From the NCBI RefSeq assembly GCF_024584515.1, contig NZ_CP102173.1, positions 2,728,001 to 2,792,000 of the forward strand: a DNA stretch of 64,000 bases. The letters are read 5' to 3'. Made by a program: the position numbers and the translations under genes. This document shows, piece by piece, positions 1 to 8,538 of the stretch (position 1 is the stretch's first letter; every line of letters begins with the position of its first letter). Under the pieces are notes generated by a model. It searched no databases and had not been told where the DNA came from. It was given only the letters and a program-made list of their open reading frames with translations. The DNA comes from Aeromicrobium wangtongii. Its GTDB lineage: Bacteria > Actinomycetota > Actinomycetes > Propionibacteriales > Nocardioidaceae.

Positions 1-1
1 C

Positions 2-457
2 GAGTGCGACTACGGCGACTGGCAGGGACGCAAGCTCGCCGAGCTGGCCAAGGAGGAGCTGTGGTCGGTCGTGCAGTCACAGCCGTCCGCGGCCGTCTTT
101 CCCGGCGGTGAGTCGCTCGCCATGATGCAGGCCCGCTCGGTCGCGGCGATCCGTCGCCACGACGCGGCCTTCGAGGCCGAGCACGGACGCGGCGCGGTGT
201 GGGTCGCGGTCAGCCACGGCGACATCATCAAGTCGATCCTGGCCGATGCGCTGGGGATGCACCTGGACCTGTTCCAGCGCATCAACGTCAACCCGGCCTC
301 GGTGTCGATCATCCGGTACGGCACGAGCCGCCCCGACGTCCTGGCCACCAACACCGATGCCGGCGATCTGTCCTGGCTGCGCACGAAGCCGGCCGACGAG
401 GACGCGCAGGTCGGTGGCGGGGCAGGCCATGAGGCGCCCGCTGCGGCGCGCTCCTAG
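2..457 (+). CDS. Histidine phosphatase family protein (MSMEG_4193-type), 5' truncated by window edge
   Basis: The reading frame is open from base 2, so the start lies outside the window. The visible 151 residues match the C-terminal two thirds of a phosphoglycerate-mutase-like phosphatase: ECDYGDWQGR near the edge and the second catalytic histidine in AVSHGDIIKSILAD. The first RHG motif is missing because it lies upstream. In actinobacteria this protein (annotated as probable phosphomutase MSMEG_4193) commonly precedes a DUF3090 gene, as here with a 10-nt gap. The substrate is not known for the family. Family call is firm, function unknown. Confidence 0.85.
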   Translation, partial: ECDYGDWQGRKLAELAKEELWSVVQSQPSAAVFPGGESLAMMQARSVAAIRRHDAAFEAEHGRGAVWVAVSHGDIIKSILADALGMHLDLFQRINVNPASVSIIRYGTSRPDVLATNTDAGDLSWLRTKPADEDAQVGGGAGHEAPAAARS

Positions 458-467
458 GATTGTTGGC

Positions 468-1037
468 ATGCCCCCGATCGTGCACGGATTCGACTGGCCC
501 GACCGTCTGGTGGTCGGCACCGTCGGCCTGCCGGGAGAACGCACCTTCTACCTGCAGGCCCAGACGGGCGCTCGCCTGGTCAGCGTCGCCCTCGAGAAGG
601 AGCAGGCCGCGGCCCTGTCCGAACGCGTCGAGGAGGTCCTGGACGCCCTGATGGGCGAGGAGGGCAACCCGTTCAGCGTCCCGGCCCTCACCCCCGAGGG
701 GCTCGTCGACAACGCTCCGCTCGCGCAGCCCGTCGAGGAGCAGTTCCGCGCCGGCGCCCTCAGCTTGGGCTGGGACCCGACGACCGCCCAGCTGGTGATC
801 GACGCCTTCCCGATCCCGGTCATCGACCCCGACGAGCTGGAGGGCCTGGAGCCCGACGACGAGATCGAGATCGAGCCCGACGAGGTGCTGCGCGTCCGCA
901 TCCCGGTGGGCCTCGCGCGGGCCTTCGCCAAGCGCACCCGCGAGGTGGTGGGGGCCGGACGCCCGATCTGCCCCCTGTGCCGCCAGCCGATGGACGGCGA
1001 CGACCACGTCTGCGAGCTCCCTGACGGGTTCCGTTGA
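468..1037 (+). CDS. DUF3090 family protein
   Basis: A 189-residue protein typical in length for the actinobacterial DUF3090 family, whose function is unknown. It starts MPPIVHGFDWPDRLVVGTVG, has an acidic middle (DPDELEGLEPDDEIEIEPDE) and ends with a small zinc-ribbon-like motif, CPLCRQP followed by HVC, which probably binds a metal. ATG at 468 is chosen because it starts the conserved family N-terminus; the frame is open further upstream but that part overlaps the phosphatase. Its TGA overlaps the TTG start of the next gene, which indicates translational coupling. Confidence 0.85.
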   Translation: MPPIVHGFDWPDRLVVGTVGLPGERTFYLQAQTGARLVSVALEKEQAAALSERVEEVLDALMGEEGNPFSVPALTPEGLVDNAPLAQPVEEQFRAGALSLGWDPTTAQLVIDAFPIPVIDPDELEGLEPDDEIEIEPDEVLRVRIPVGLARAFAKRTREVVGAGRPICPLCRQPMDGDDHVCELPDGFR

Positions 1038-1804
1038 CCACGGACGCCGATCTCCAGTGCGGCGACATCGAGCTGGAGGGGCGGATCATGCCGGCCTCCA
1101 ACGCGACCTTCGTCGGGAGCATCGGTGCGGTCAAGATCGTCTACAAGCCGGTCGCCGGCGAGCAGCCGCTGTGGGACTTCCCCGACGGCAACCTGGCCAG
1201 ACGCGAGGTGGCGGCGTACCTGGTCTCCGAGGTGCTCGGGTGGGACGTCGTGCCACGGACCTGGCTGCGCGACGGGCCCATGGGGCCGGGCATGGTGCAG
1301 CTGTGGCAGGACGTCGACCCCACCCAGGACGCCGTCGACCTGGTGCCGTCCGACGCGGTGCCGGAGCACGGCTGGCGGCACGTGTTCGACGGCTTCGACG
1401 CCCACGACCGTCCGGTCTCGCTGATCCACGAGGACTCCCCCGAGCTTCGCCGGATGGCGGTGTTCGACGTCATCACCAACAACGCCGACCGCAAGGGCGG
1501 TCACGTGCTTGAGATGCCCGGCGGGCACCGGTACGGCATCGACCACGGCCTGACGTTCCACGCCGAGCACAAGCTGCGGACCGTGCTGTGGGGCTGGGTC
1601 GACGAGGCGCTGACCCCGTACGAGCTGGAGGGAGTCGAGCGGGTCCGCGCGGCGCTGGCCGGTGAGCTCGGCAGCGCCCTGGGCGATCTGCTGACGGAGT
1701 GGGAGATCAGCGCCTTCGCGGCGCGCTGCGACGCGATGCTGCGTAAACCTCGCTTTCCCCGTCCCCGCGGGCACATGCCGGCCATCCCGTGGCCGCCGTT
1801 CTGA
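1034..1804 (+). CDS. SCO1664 family protein (PI3/4-kinase-like fold)
   Basis: A 256-residue protein of the SCO1664/TIGR03843 family, distantly related to phosphatidylinositol 3/4-kinase catalytic domains. Kinase-like features are visible: VKIVYKPVAGE (lysine strand), DVITNNADRKGGH (catalytic-loop-like) and YGIDHGLTFH (metal-site-like). The biochemical role is not established. The start is TTG at 1034, overlapping the previous stop; no better start exists before the conserved DIELEGRI segment. It overlaps the next gene by one base (TGATG). In Streptomyces and mycobacteria this gene is usually followed by mshC of mycothiol synthesis; that is not the case here. Confidence 0.8.
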   Translation: MTTDADLQCGDIELEGRIMPASNATFVGSIGAVKIVYKPVAGEQPLWDFPDGNLARREVAAYLVSEVLGWDVVPRTWLRDGPMGPGMVQLWQDVDPTQDAVDLVPSDAVPEHGWRHVFDGFDAHDRPVSLIHEDSPELRRMAVFDVITNNADRKGGHVLEMPGGHRYGIDHGLTFHAEHKLRTVLWGWVDEALTPYELEGVERVRAALAGELGSALGDLLTEWEISAFAARCDAMLRKPRFPRPRGHMPAIPWPPF

Positions 1805-2625
1805 TGGCCGCCGACGCGCTGCTGATCGGCTGCGGCGACCTGGGAGCCGACATCGGTCTGCGCCTGGCCGCCCAGGGGCACGATGTGGTCGCGATCCGCC
1901 GCCGCGGCGATCTCGTGCCGTCGCCGCTGACCGGTGTGTCGGCCGATCTCACCCGGGAGCGCCCCGTCCTGCCGGCGCTGGACCTGGACCGTCTCGTGGT
2001 CGCCCTCACCGCCCGGCCACGCAGCGAGCAGGCGTACCGGCAGACCTATGTCGAGGGCATGCAACGGGCGCTGGACGCCGTGGACGCAGCCGGGCAGCGA
2101 CCGGCACGAGCCGTGCTCGTGTCGTCGACCGCGGTCTACGCCGATGCCGACCCGGGCCGGCTGCTGGACGAGACGACGCCGCCGGAGCCCGGCGACGGGC
2201 CGGGTCGGATGCTGCTCAAGGCGGAGCGGGTGTTCCTGGACCGCGTGCCGGCCGGGACGGTCGTGCGGTTCTCCGGCCTGTACGGGCACGGCGAGCCGCG
2301 CCTGGTCGCCCAGGTGCAGCGCGGCGAGGTCAGCGATCCGCACCGTTGGACCAATCGCATCCACCGCGACGACGCCGCGGCAGCCGTCGTCCACCTGCTG
2401 ACCATGGACGACCAGCCTGAGCGCCTGTACATCGGCACGGACGACGAGCCGGCGCTGCTGGGCGATGTCGCCGCGCACGTCGCGGCGCAGCTGGAGCTGC
2501 CCGCCCCACCGAGGGCGGATCCGGCCCGCGGCCACGGCAAACGGCTGAGCAATGCGCGCCTGCGTGCCAGCGGCTGGGTGCCACAGTTCCCGACCTACCG
2601 GCAGGGATACGTCGCCGACCAGTGA
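1804..2625 (+). CDS. NAD(P)-dependent epimerase/dehydratase-like protein
   Basis: A 273-residue protein with an N-terminal Rossmann fold, LLIGCGDLGADIGLRLAAQG, of the type found in extended SDR/epimerase proteins (YeeZ-like). The strand VLVSSTAVYADADPGR carries the usual SSTAVY motif, and VVRFSGLYGHGEPRL resembles the substrate loop of these proteins. The classical YxxxK pair is not evident, so catalytic activity is uncertain. ATG at 1804 overlaps the preceding TGA, so it appears to be the last gene of the housekeeping operon. A GTG 15 nt upstream is a less likely start. Confidence 0.7.
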   Translation: MAADALLIGCGDLGADIGLRLAAQGHDVVAIRRRGDLVPSPLTGVSADLTRERPVLPALDLDRLVVALTARPRSEQAYRQTYVEGMQRALDAVDAAGQRPARAVLVSSTAVYADADPGRLLDETTPPEPGDGPGRMLLKAERVFLDRVPAGTVVRFSGLYGHGEPRLVAQVQRGEVSDPHRWTNRIHRDDAAAAVVHLLTMDDQPERLYIGTDDEPALLGDVAAHVAAQLELPAPPRADPARGHGKRLSNARLRASGWVPQFPTYRQGYVADQ

Positions 2626-2696
2626 GCCGCGCGGGTGGACTGCGGGTGAACTGTCTCGAAACGCGAGATGACGGCCCGTCACGACAGGCTCTCCCC

Positions 2697-2709
2697 TAGA
2701 TTCGGGCAG
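2697..2709 (+). promoter_or_regulatory. Candidate leaderless promoter of the sulfurtransferase gene
   Basis: TAGATT at 2697-2702 lies exactly at -12 to -7 if transcription begins on the G of the GTG start at 2709. No ribosome binding site precedes the GTG. This geometry is characteristic of leaderless transcripts in actinobacteria. No convincing -35 hexamer is seen. Confidence 0.4.
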
Positions 2710-3572
2710 TGACCGACAGCGAGCCACCTCTTGTGTCCACCGCCTGGCTGGCGACACATCTCGAGCACCCCACGCTGCGGATCCTGGACGCGACCGTCGA
2801 CCTCACCCATCCCGGCGACCCGGGCACCAGCTGGGCGGTGGCGTCGGGAGCCGCTGAGCACGCGGCCGAGCACATCCCCGGAGCGCTGCACGCCGATCTG
2901 CTCTCCCAGTTCTCGGCGCCGACCGGGATCTTCCAGCGGCCCGACGCCGATCAGGTGACGGCCGCGCTGGCCGAGCTCGGCATCGGCAGCTTCTCGCGCA
3001 TCGTGATCTACGATCGCGCCGCCACGGTGTGGGCCGCCCGCCTGTGGTGGGTGCTGCGATCGTTCGGGATCGAGGCCTCCGTCCTGGACGGCGGGCTCAC
3101 GGCCTGGCAGGCGGAGGGCAGGCCCACCACGTCCGAGCCGACGCCGGTCACCCCGTGCCGGCCCCCGGCCGTGACCGACCGGAGCGAGCTGTTCGCGGAC
3201 TGCGAGGAGGTGCTGTCGGTGGTCAGGGACGGCGGCGCCTGCCTGGTCAACACCCTGAGCACATCGGAGTTCACGGCGTCCGAGCCCACCTTCTTCGCGC
3301 GCGGTGGCCGCATCCCGGGCAGCCTGAACGTGCCCTCCTTCACCCTGCTGGCCGGCGACAACACCTTCCTGCCCGTCCAGGCCCTGCGCAAGCGGTTCGC
3401 CGATGTGTTGACCGGGCCGGACCGCAAGATCCTGTACTGCGGCATCGGGGTCGCGGCCTGCGTCGACGCGCTGGCCCTGACCCTGCTTGGAGAGACCGAC
3501 GTCGCGGTCTACGACGCCTCGTACGAGGAGTGGGCCGCCGACCTGTCCCTCCCGGTCGAGGTGCACGCCTGA
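2709..3572 (+). CDS. Sulfurtransferase with tandem rhodanese domains
   Basis: A 287-residue two-domain rhodanese, likely transferring sulfane sulfur from thiosulfate or 3-mercaptopyruvate to an acceptor. The N-terminal domain (about 8-140) is the inactive type, with VIYDRAATVWAARLWW. The C-terminal domain (about 155-283) carries the active-site loop CGIGVAA, with the nucleophile at Cys244. That loop resembles the CG[ST]GVTA loop of mercaptopyruvate/thiosulfate sulfurtransferases but is not identical, so the donor cannot be called. Length is normal for the family. The gene stands alone, convergent with the PucR regulator. GTG start supported by the upstream leaderless promoter. Confidence 0.85.
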   Translation: MTDSEPPLVSTAWLATHLEHPTLRILDATVDLTHPGDPGTSWAVASGAAEHAAEHIPGALHADLLSQFSAPTGIFQRPDADQVTAALAELGIGSFSRIVIYDRAATVWAARLWWVLRSFGIEASVLDGGLTAWQAEGRPTTSEPTPVTPCRPPAVTDRSELFADCEEVLSVVRDGGACLVNTLSTSEFTASEPTFFARGGRIPGSLNVPSFTLLAGDNTFLPVQALRKRFADVLTGPDRKILYCGIGVAACVDALALTLLGETDVAVYDASYEEWAADLSLPVEVHA

Positions 3573-3583
3573 GAGGGCGGTGA

Positions 3584-3640
3584 GCTCAGTCGCCCGTCCG
3601 GGCTCCGGCCGGCGCGGTACGCCCGGGCCGCGACCTGAGC
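3584..3640. terminator. Imperfect inverted repeat between convergent genes
   Basis: GCTCAG near 3584 pairs with CTGAGC at 3635-3640. The inner stretches TCGC/GCGA and CCGGG/CCCGG also pair, separated by a bulge and an internal loop. It lies between two convergent stop codons and could act as a bidirectional terminator. There is no T-tract. Confidence 0.3.
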
Positions 3641-3648
3641 CCGCCCGG

Positions 3649-5325
3649 TCACGGATCGGGCCAGGACTCCTGCTCGGCACCGCCGGCCAGCCCGGGCCAC
3701 AGCCGCAGCAGCAACGTCAGGGCGAACCGCTGACCGGAGTCGAGCAGATCCACCTCGCCGACCTCCGCGACGCGGCGCAACCGGTACCGGAAGGTGTTGG
3801 TGTGCACGAACAGGGCCTCGGACGCCTTGGTGACGTCGCCGAAGGCGTCGAGCCAGGCCTGGAGGGTCGGCACCAGCTGACCGTCGTGCTGCCGGTCGTA
3901 CTCGACGAGCCGGGCCAGCGGACCGGTCAGCTGCTCGCCGCGCGCGATCGTCCGGTCCCGCAGCTCCATCAGCAGGGACTCGGTCTGCACGTCGGCCAGC
4001 CGCGCCACCGATCGGGATCCCCCGGCCTCGCGCAGCACCCGCAGGATGCGATCGGTCGTGGCCCGGGCGCGCACGATGTCGGACAGATGGGTCGCAGCGG
4101 GCCCGACCGCCACGATCGGCCGGGACCGGTCGCCGATGCGTCCGAGGAAGTCCGTCGCGATGCGGGTCGCCCGCGCCTCGGCCTCCTCAGGCGATCCGCC
4201 CGCCGCCACCAGGCCGTACGCGACGCCGTCGATCAGGGCTGACGCCGAGCGGGGGTTGACCGCGCTGAGGTGCATCGCGAACGCATCGGCCAGCCTTTGC
4301 TGCTCGTGCGCGGCCGACGGATCGCCCTGGTGGGATGCGCCGGGGCCGGCCAGCGTGCAGGCCAGCACCAGCAGGCGCGCATCGGCAAGGCCCAGCCGCT
4401 CCAACGACTCCCGGGCGCCCTGGCCGCCCTCGAGCACCGAGCTGAGCAGGTCGGCACGCACCCGGCGGCCGGTGTCGGCGCCCGCCCGGACCCGCAGCAG
4501 ATGCAGCGCGACCAGCTGCGCCGTGTCCCGCAGCGCCCCGGCACGCGCCTCGCTCAGCGGGCCCGTGACGGCCGCCCAGATCGAGCCCAGCACCTCGTCG
4601 CCGGCGCGGACCGCCACCGCGACCCGGGGCAGCGTCACCGAGCCGTCGTCCGCGACGATCTCGTCGACGTAGATCGGCTGATCGGATCGGTGCAGGTCGC
4701 GGAAGACGCCGCGCTCGTTGAGGATGCGCGCATAGCGCTCCGGCACCTGGCGACCCAGGATCGTCTCGACCCGCGACGAGTCGGCCTCGTCCTGCCGGCT
4801 GGAGAAGGCCAGCACCCGCGAGCTGTTGTCCTCGATCGTGACCGGGGCGTCGAGCAGCGACGAGATCGCGTTGGCGACCGCGAACAGATCACCCGACGGC
4901 AGACCGCCCAGCGTCTCGGAGGCCGGACCGCCCACATCGCCCTCGGCGAGCACGGACCGCAGCATGGTCGCGATGTGCGCCCACGGCGCTCCACGGCTCA
5001 GCCCCAGCAGTGCCACACCGGATGCCTCGGCGGCTGCCCGCACCTCGTCGGTGAACGGGACGGGAGCGCGGATGACCAGCCCTGCCGCGTCCTGGCGGCC
5101 CAGGTCGCCCAGCAGCCCGGCGATCTCGGTCGGGTCGTCGATCGCGACGCCCAGGACGAGCGCGTGCCGGGGCAGCACCGGCGCGTCGACCCGGTCGTGG
5201 ATCACGATCCCGCCGATGTCGTCGACGCGGCTCGTGTCGCCGTGCACCAGGTCGAGCAGGGTCGCGCCGAGGTCGTCCAGGACGCGCACCAGGCTGGCAC
5301 GAGGACGCGGGGTGGAGCTCGGCAT
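3649..5325 (-). CDS. PucR family transcriptional regulator
   Basis: A 558-residue regulator. The N-terminal half has a PucR-like ligand-sensing region (ARASLVRVLDDLGATLLDLVHG through a GAF-like middle, about 150-300). The C-terminus has the PucR helix-turn-helix, LQAWLDAFGDVTKASEALFV followed by HTNTFRYRLRRV (about 490-540). PucR-type proteins are usually activators sensing purine or amino acid metabolites. ATG at 5325 begins the homologous region; the frame is open for 120 more codons upstream but that stretch overlaps the racemase gene and is compositionally a shadow. It lies 85 nt downstream of the racemase on the same strand, so it is probably the last gene of, and the regulator of, the peptide/D-amino acid operon. 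Confidence 0.85.
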   Translation of the reverse strand: MPSSTPRPRASLVRVLDDLGATLLDLVHGDTSRVDDIGGIVIHDRVDAPVLPRHALVLGVAIDDPTEIAGLLGDLGRQDAAGLVIRAPVPFTDEVRAAAEASGVALLGLSRGAPWAHIATMLRSVLAEGDVGGPASETLGGLPSGDLFAVANAISSLLDAPVTIEDNSSRVLAFSSRQDEADSSRVETILGRQVPERYARILNERGVFRDLHRSDQPIYVDEIVADDGSVTLPRVAVAVRAGDEVLGSIWAAVTGPLSEARAGALRDTAQLVALHLLRVRAGADTGRRVRADLLSSVLEGGQGARESLERLGLADARLLVLACTLAGPGASHQGDPSAAHEQQRLADAFAMHLSAVNPRSASALIDGVAYGLVAAGGSPEEAEARATRIATDFLGRIGDRSRPIVAVGPAATHLSDIVRARATTDRILRVLREAGGSRSVARLADVQTESLLMELRDRTIARGEQLTGPLARLVEYDRQHDGQLVPTLQAWLDAFGDVTKASEALFVHTNTFRYRLRRVAEVGEVDLLDSGQRFALTLLLRLWPGLAGGAEQESWPDP

Positions 5326-5410
5326 GGCACTGCTTTCGACACGGAGCGGGGCGGCACCAGCGTACGGCGTGCCGGTCCGCCCCACGCCCCTTCCGGCGTG
5401 CCCGTCGCGT

Positions 5411-6517
5411 TCAGCCGCTGACCCACTCGGTGTGCGTCGTGACGTCCGCCAGGCGCTCGGGGACCGGCAGCACGCCGATGCCCGGTCCGGTCGGCACCGA
5501 CAGCATCCCGTCGTCGAGGACGAAGGGCTCGGTGATGTCGGTGCGGTAGTAGCGGTCCGACGCCGAGGTGTCGCCCGGCATCGTGAACCCGGGCAGCGCC
5601 GCCAGGGCGATGTTCGCGGCGCGACCGATGCCGGTCTCGAGCATCCCACCGCACCACACCGGCACCCCGTTGGCGGCACACACATCGTGGATGCGGCGTG
5701 ACTCCAGGTAGCCGCCGACTCGTCCGGGCTTGACGTTGACCACCTGGCAGGCGCCCAGCCGGATCGCCGCCGCGGCCGACTGCGCCGAGGTGATCGACTC
5801 GTCCAGGCACACCGGCGTCGTGATCTGCCGCGCGAGGTCGGCGTGCCCCAGGATGTCCTCCTCCTCCAGGGGCTGCTCGATCAGCAGCAGGTCGAACGGG
5901 TCGAGGCGCGCCAGGTGCCGGGCGTCGGCGAGCGTGTAGGCGGTGTTCGCGTCGACCTGCAGCAGCACGTCGTCACCGAACCGCTCCCGCACGGCGCGCA
6001 CCGGCTCGACGTCCCAGCCGGGCTCGATCTTGAGCTTGATGCGGACGTACCCCTGGTCCAGGTAGCCGTCGACGGCGTCGAGCAGCTGCGGGACGCTGTC
6101 CATGATGCCCACCGAGACACCGCACGGCACCCGGTCGTGGACCGCGCCCAGCTCACGTCCGAACGATCGGCCCTCGGCGCGCAGCTCGGCGTCCAGCACC
6201 GCCATCTCGAGCGCGGCCTTGGCCATCCGGTGGCCCTTGAACGGCGACAGGACCGTCGCGACCCGCGACGCGTCGAGGGGCCCGGACGCGGCCAGGGCGG
6301 GCACGAGGAAGCGGCGCAGGACGTCCGCGGCGCCCGCGACGTACTCCGAGGAGTAGAGCGGGTCGGGCATCGTGACGCACTCGCCCCACCCCTCCCCCTC
6401 GTCCGTCACGAGACGCAGCAGGAGCAGGTCGCGGGTGACCTGCGTGCCGAAGGAGGTGCGGAACGGCGAGACGAGCGGCATCGAGACGTGGATCAGCTCG
6501 ACGCCCTCGAGCTTCAC
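5411..6517 (-). CDS. menC: N-succinylamino acid racemase / o-succinylbenzoate synthase (enolase superfamily)
   Basis: A 368-residue enolase-superfamily enzyme. The KxK motif places Lys161 and Lys163 on one face; metal ligands Asp189, Glu214 and Asp239 and the opposite base Lys263 (NVKPGRVGG) are all present. Length and catalytic numbering (163, 189, 214, 239, 263) match my recollection of the Amycolatopsis N-acylamino acid racemase (NSAR/OSBS). No menaquinone genes are nearby, while an M20 hydrolase and a GNAT transferase are, as in the Geobacillus D- to L-amino acid pathway, so racemisation of N-succinylamino acids is the likely role. GTG at 6517 has GAGGAGG 7 nt upstream. It overlaps the GNAT gene by 4 nt. 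The symbol reflects the family, not a menaquinone role. Confidence 0.88.
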   Translation of the reverse strand: MKLEGVELIHVSMPLVSPFRTSFGTQVTRDLLLLRLVTDEGEGWGECVTMPDPLYSSEYVAGAADVLRRFLVPALAASGPLDASRVATVLSPFKGHRMAKAALEMAVLDAELRAEGRSFGRELGAVHDRVPCGVSVGIMDSVPQLLDAVDGYLDQGYVRIKLKIEPGWDVEPVRAVRERFGDDVLLQVDANTAYTLADARHLARLDPFDLLLIEQPLEEEDILGHADLARQITTPVCLDESITSAQSAAAAIRLGACQVVNVKPGRVGGYLESRRIHDVCAANGVPVWCGGMLETGIGRAANIALAALPGFTMPGDTSASDRYYRTDITEPFVLDDGMLSVPTGPGIGVLPVPERLADVTTHTEWVSG

Positions 6518-7416
6518 AGCTGCCTCCTCACGACGTACCACCCGGATCGGTCGAAGCCGGTGATGCGCGCGCCGTCGGCCAGCAGCTCCGACAGCACGTC
6601 CCTGACCGCGGTTCGCCAGCGGTGGGCCAGCTCGGGGTCCGTGGACCGCAGCAGGCTGATGTCGCGCGGGACGGCGACCAGCGACACCGCGCCGTCGAGC
6701 CGTCCGGCGACCGGGCCACCGTCCGCTCCCAGGCCGACGGCCGTCACCGCCCCGGCCCGCAGCTCGTCGTCGACGGCCTCGGACGTCCGGTCGCCGGAGC
6801 AGGCGCGCTCGACCGCGGGATCGCGCAGGCGCCAGCGCACCAGCAGCCGGTCGGACTCGTCGCTGCCGTTGATCGTGTCGGTCAGCGGACCGTAGAAGTT
6901 GGGCAGGTACTCGGCCGGCCGGGCGGCGAGCTTGACCAGGTTGAAGTAGGCGTTGCGGCTCACCAGCGGGTCGAACGTCCAGGCGATCTCGGAGATGTCG
7001 CGCTCGAGCGCCCACGCGCGCTGGTGCAGCTTGAGCGCGAAGCCGACGTGCCGGCCGACCATCGTGCGGTCGACCCCGGCGATGTGGCTGTGGAGGGCGT
7101 CATCGGCCGGCGCGTGGAAGAAGCCCACGCACGCCCCGACCAGGCGGCCGTCGGCAGTAAACGCACCGCCGACGTAGTTGCCGGCCTTCGTGAAGGCACG
7201 CAGCAGCTCGAGCGTCAGGGGCGGGTTGTCGTTGCGGCCCCACACCCGCGCATACAGGTCGAGCACCTGCTCGAGCTCCGGGAGCCCGCTGAGCTCGCGC
7301 ACGTCGACACCGGCGGCCGACGCCGCGGCCTCCGCGACGCGCGCGGCGTCGAGCTGGGGGGCGAGGGCAAGCTTGGTCATGGCATCCGTCCTGTGGGGGT
7401 TCTGGGGTGTCGTCAT
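6514..7416 (-). CDS. GNAT-family acyltransferase (COG3375-like), probable amino acid N-succinyltransferase
   Basis: A 300-residue protein (or 288 from an in-frame ATG at 7380). Features of the COG3375 acetyltransferase group: LEQVLDLYARVWGRND, NYVGGAFTADGRLVGACVGF (GNAT beta-strand and acyl-CoA region), and SEIAWTFDPLVSRNAYFNLVKLAARPAEYLPNFYG. In Geobacillus a homologous protein beside the racemase N-succinylates D-amino acids, so succinyl-CoA-dependent acylation is inferred here. ATG at 7416 forms an ATGA overlap with the upstream M20 gene, favouring that start. The alternative at 7380 has only a weak AGGACGG ribosome site. Confidence 0.75.
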   Translation of the reverse strand: MTTPQNPHRTDAMTKLALAPQLDAARVAEAAASAAGVDVRELSGLPELEQVLDLYARVWGRNDNPPLTLELLRAFTKAGNYVGGAFTADGRLVGACVGFFHAPADDALHSHIAGVDRTMVGRHVGFALKLHQRAWALERDISEIAWTFDPLVSRNAYFNLVKLAARPAEYLPNFYGPLTDTINGSDESDRLLVRWRLRDPAVERACSGDRTSEAVDDELRAGAVTAVGLGADGGPVAGRLDGAVSLVAVPRDISLLRSTDPELAHRWRTAVRDVLSELLADGARITGFDRSGWYVVRRQL

Positions 7417-8537
7417 CGCCGGCCGGCCCCTGCGGTGTCGCACTCGGCGGTCGGGACCGCCAGCAGCTCGGTGATCAGCGAGCGGACGAGCCGGGTGCGT
7501 CCCGGCAGCTCGTCCACGAGGACGTGCTCGTCGTCGGCGTGGGCGCCACCGCCCACGGCTCCGAGCCCGTCCAGCGTCGGCGTGCCGACCCCGGCGGTGA
7601 AATTGCCGTCGGATGCGCCGCCGACCGCCATCGCCGGGACGGGTGGCAGCCCGAGCCGTTCGGCGATCGCGCGGACCCGGTCCAGCAGCTGGGCGGAGGA
7701 CTCGGCTTCCATGGGCGGCCGGTTGGGGCCGCCGGTCACGAGCGTCCGGGCGCCGGGCAGCACGGGGCCGAGCGACCGGATCGCCAGGTCGACGCGGTCC
7801 TGCTCGGCGAGCGTGCGGACCCGGACGTCGACCGCGAACGATCCCTCGGCGGGGATCGTGTTGGTCGTCGCGCCCGCCCGCGCCGCGGTGGGCGTCACCG
7901 TCGTGCCGGTCAGGGGGTCGCCGAGCGCCGCGACGGCCAGCGCCTGGTGGGCCAGCTCGAGCGTCGCGTTGATGCCGCGCTCGGGCTCGAGGCCGGCGTG
8001 CGCCGCACGTCCCCGCACGACGACGTCGTAGAGCGAGACGCCCTTGCGGGCGGACTTCAGCGCCCCACCGGGGCCGGCACCTTCCAGCACGAGGGCGGCC
8101 GACGCGATGCGCGCCTCGTCCTCGATCATCGCCCGTGACGACGGAGAGCCCAGCTCCTCGTCGCCGGTGACCAGCACGGTGACGCCGTCCAGCCCTGCGG
8201 CGGCCTGGAAGGCCATCGCCAGCCCCGCCTTCATGTCGAAGCAGCCGGGACCGCGCAGGACCCCGCCCTCGACGGTGCACGGCCGGGTCGCGAGGGAGCC
8301 CGTCGCCCACACCGTGTCGTGGTGACCCACGAGCAGCACGCGCGACGGTCCCGTGCCCAGGCGCCAGCGCAGGTGGGTCCGGCCGTCGAGCACGATCCGC
8401 ACCGGCTCGACCCCGAGCCGGCGACGGCCCACCCGCGCGACGACCTCCGCCGAGCGGGCGACCGCCTCCAGGTCGGCGGAGGGCGACTCGCACTCCACCA
8501 TCTCCCGCGTGTCGGCGATGAGCGCGTCGAGATCCAT
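7413..8537 (-). CDS. M20 family metallopeptidase / N-acyl amino acid amidohydrolase
   Basis: A 374-residue zinc-dependent hydrolase. Metal and catalytic residues are recognisable: His72 and Asp74 in GHHDTVW, bridging Asp101 in GPGCFDMKAG, the pair Glu127/Glu128 in TGDEELGS, Glu152, and His333 in GGGAHADDEHV. The dimerisation lid (about 165-280) begins DVVVRGRAAHAG. In this operon the likely substrate is an N-succinyl-L-amino acid made by the racemase, releasing free L-amino acid and succinate. A dipeptidase role in the same pathway cannot be excluded. ATG 8537 lies 1 nt after the TGA of the peptidase-hydrolase fusion. Confidence 0.83.
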   Translation of the reverse strand: MDLDALIADTREMVECESPSADLEAVARSAEVVARVGRRRLGVEPVRIVLDGRTHLRWRLGTGPSRVLLVGHHDTVWATGSLATRPCTVEGGVLRGPGCFDMKAGLAMAFQAAAGLDGVTVLVTGDEELGSPSSRAMIEDEARIASAALVLEGAGPGGALKSARKGVSLYDVVVRGRAAHAGLEPERGINATLELAHQALAVAALGDPLTGTTVTPTAARAGATTNTIPAEGSFAVDVRVRTLAEQDRVDLAIRSLGPVLPGARTLVTGGPNRPPMEAESSAQLLDRVRAIAERLGLPPVPAMAVGGASDGNFTAGVGTPTLDGLGAVGGGAHADDEHVLVDELPGRTRLVRSLITELLAVPTAECDTAGAGRR

Positions 8538-8538
8538 C

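Noticed and set aside
5411..6517. Menaquinone biosynthesis o-succinylbenzoate synthase as the main role
   Set aside because: No other men genes are nearby, while GNAT and M20 partners of the racemase pathway are directly coupled; the residues cannot separate the two activities, so the name is kept only as a family label.
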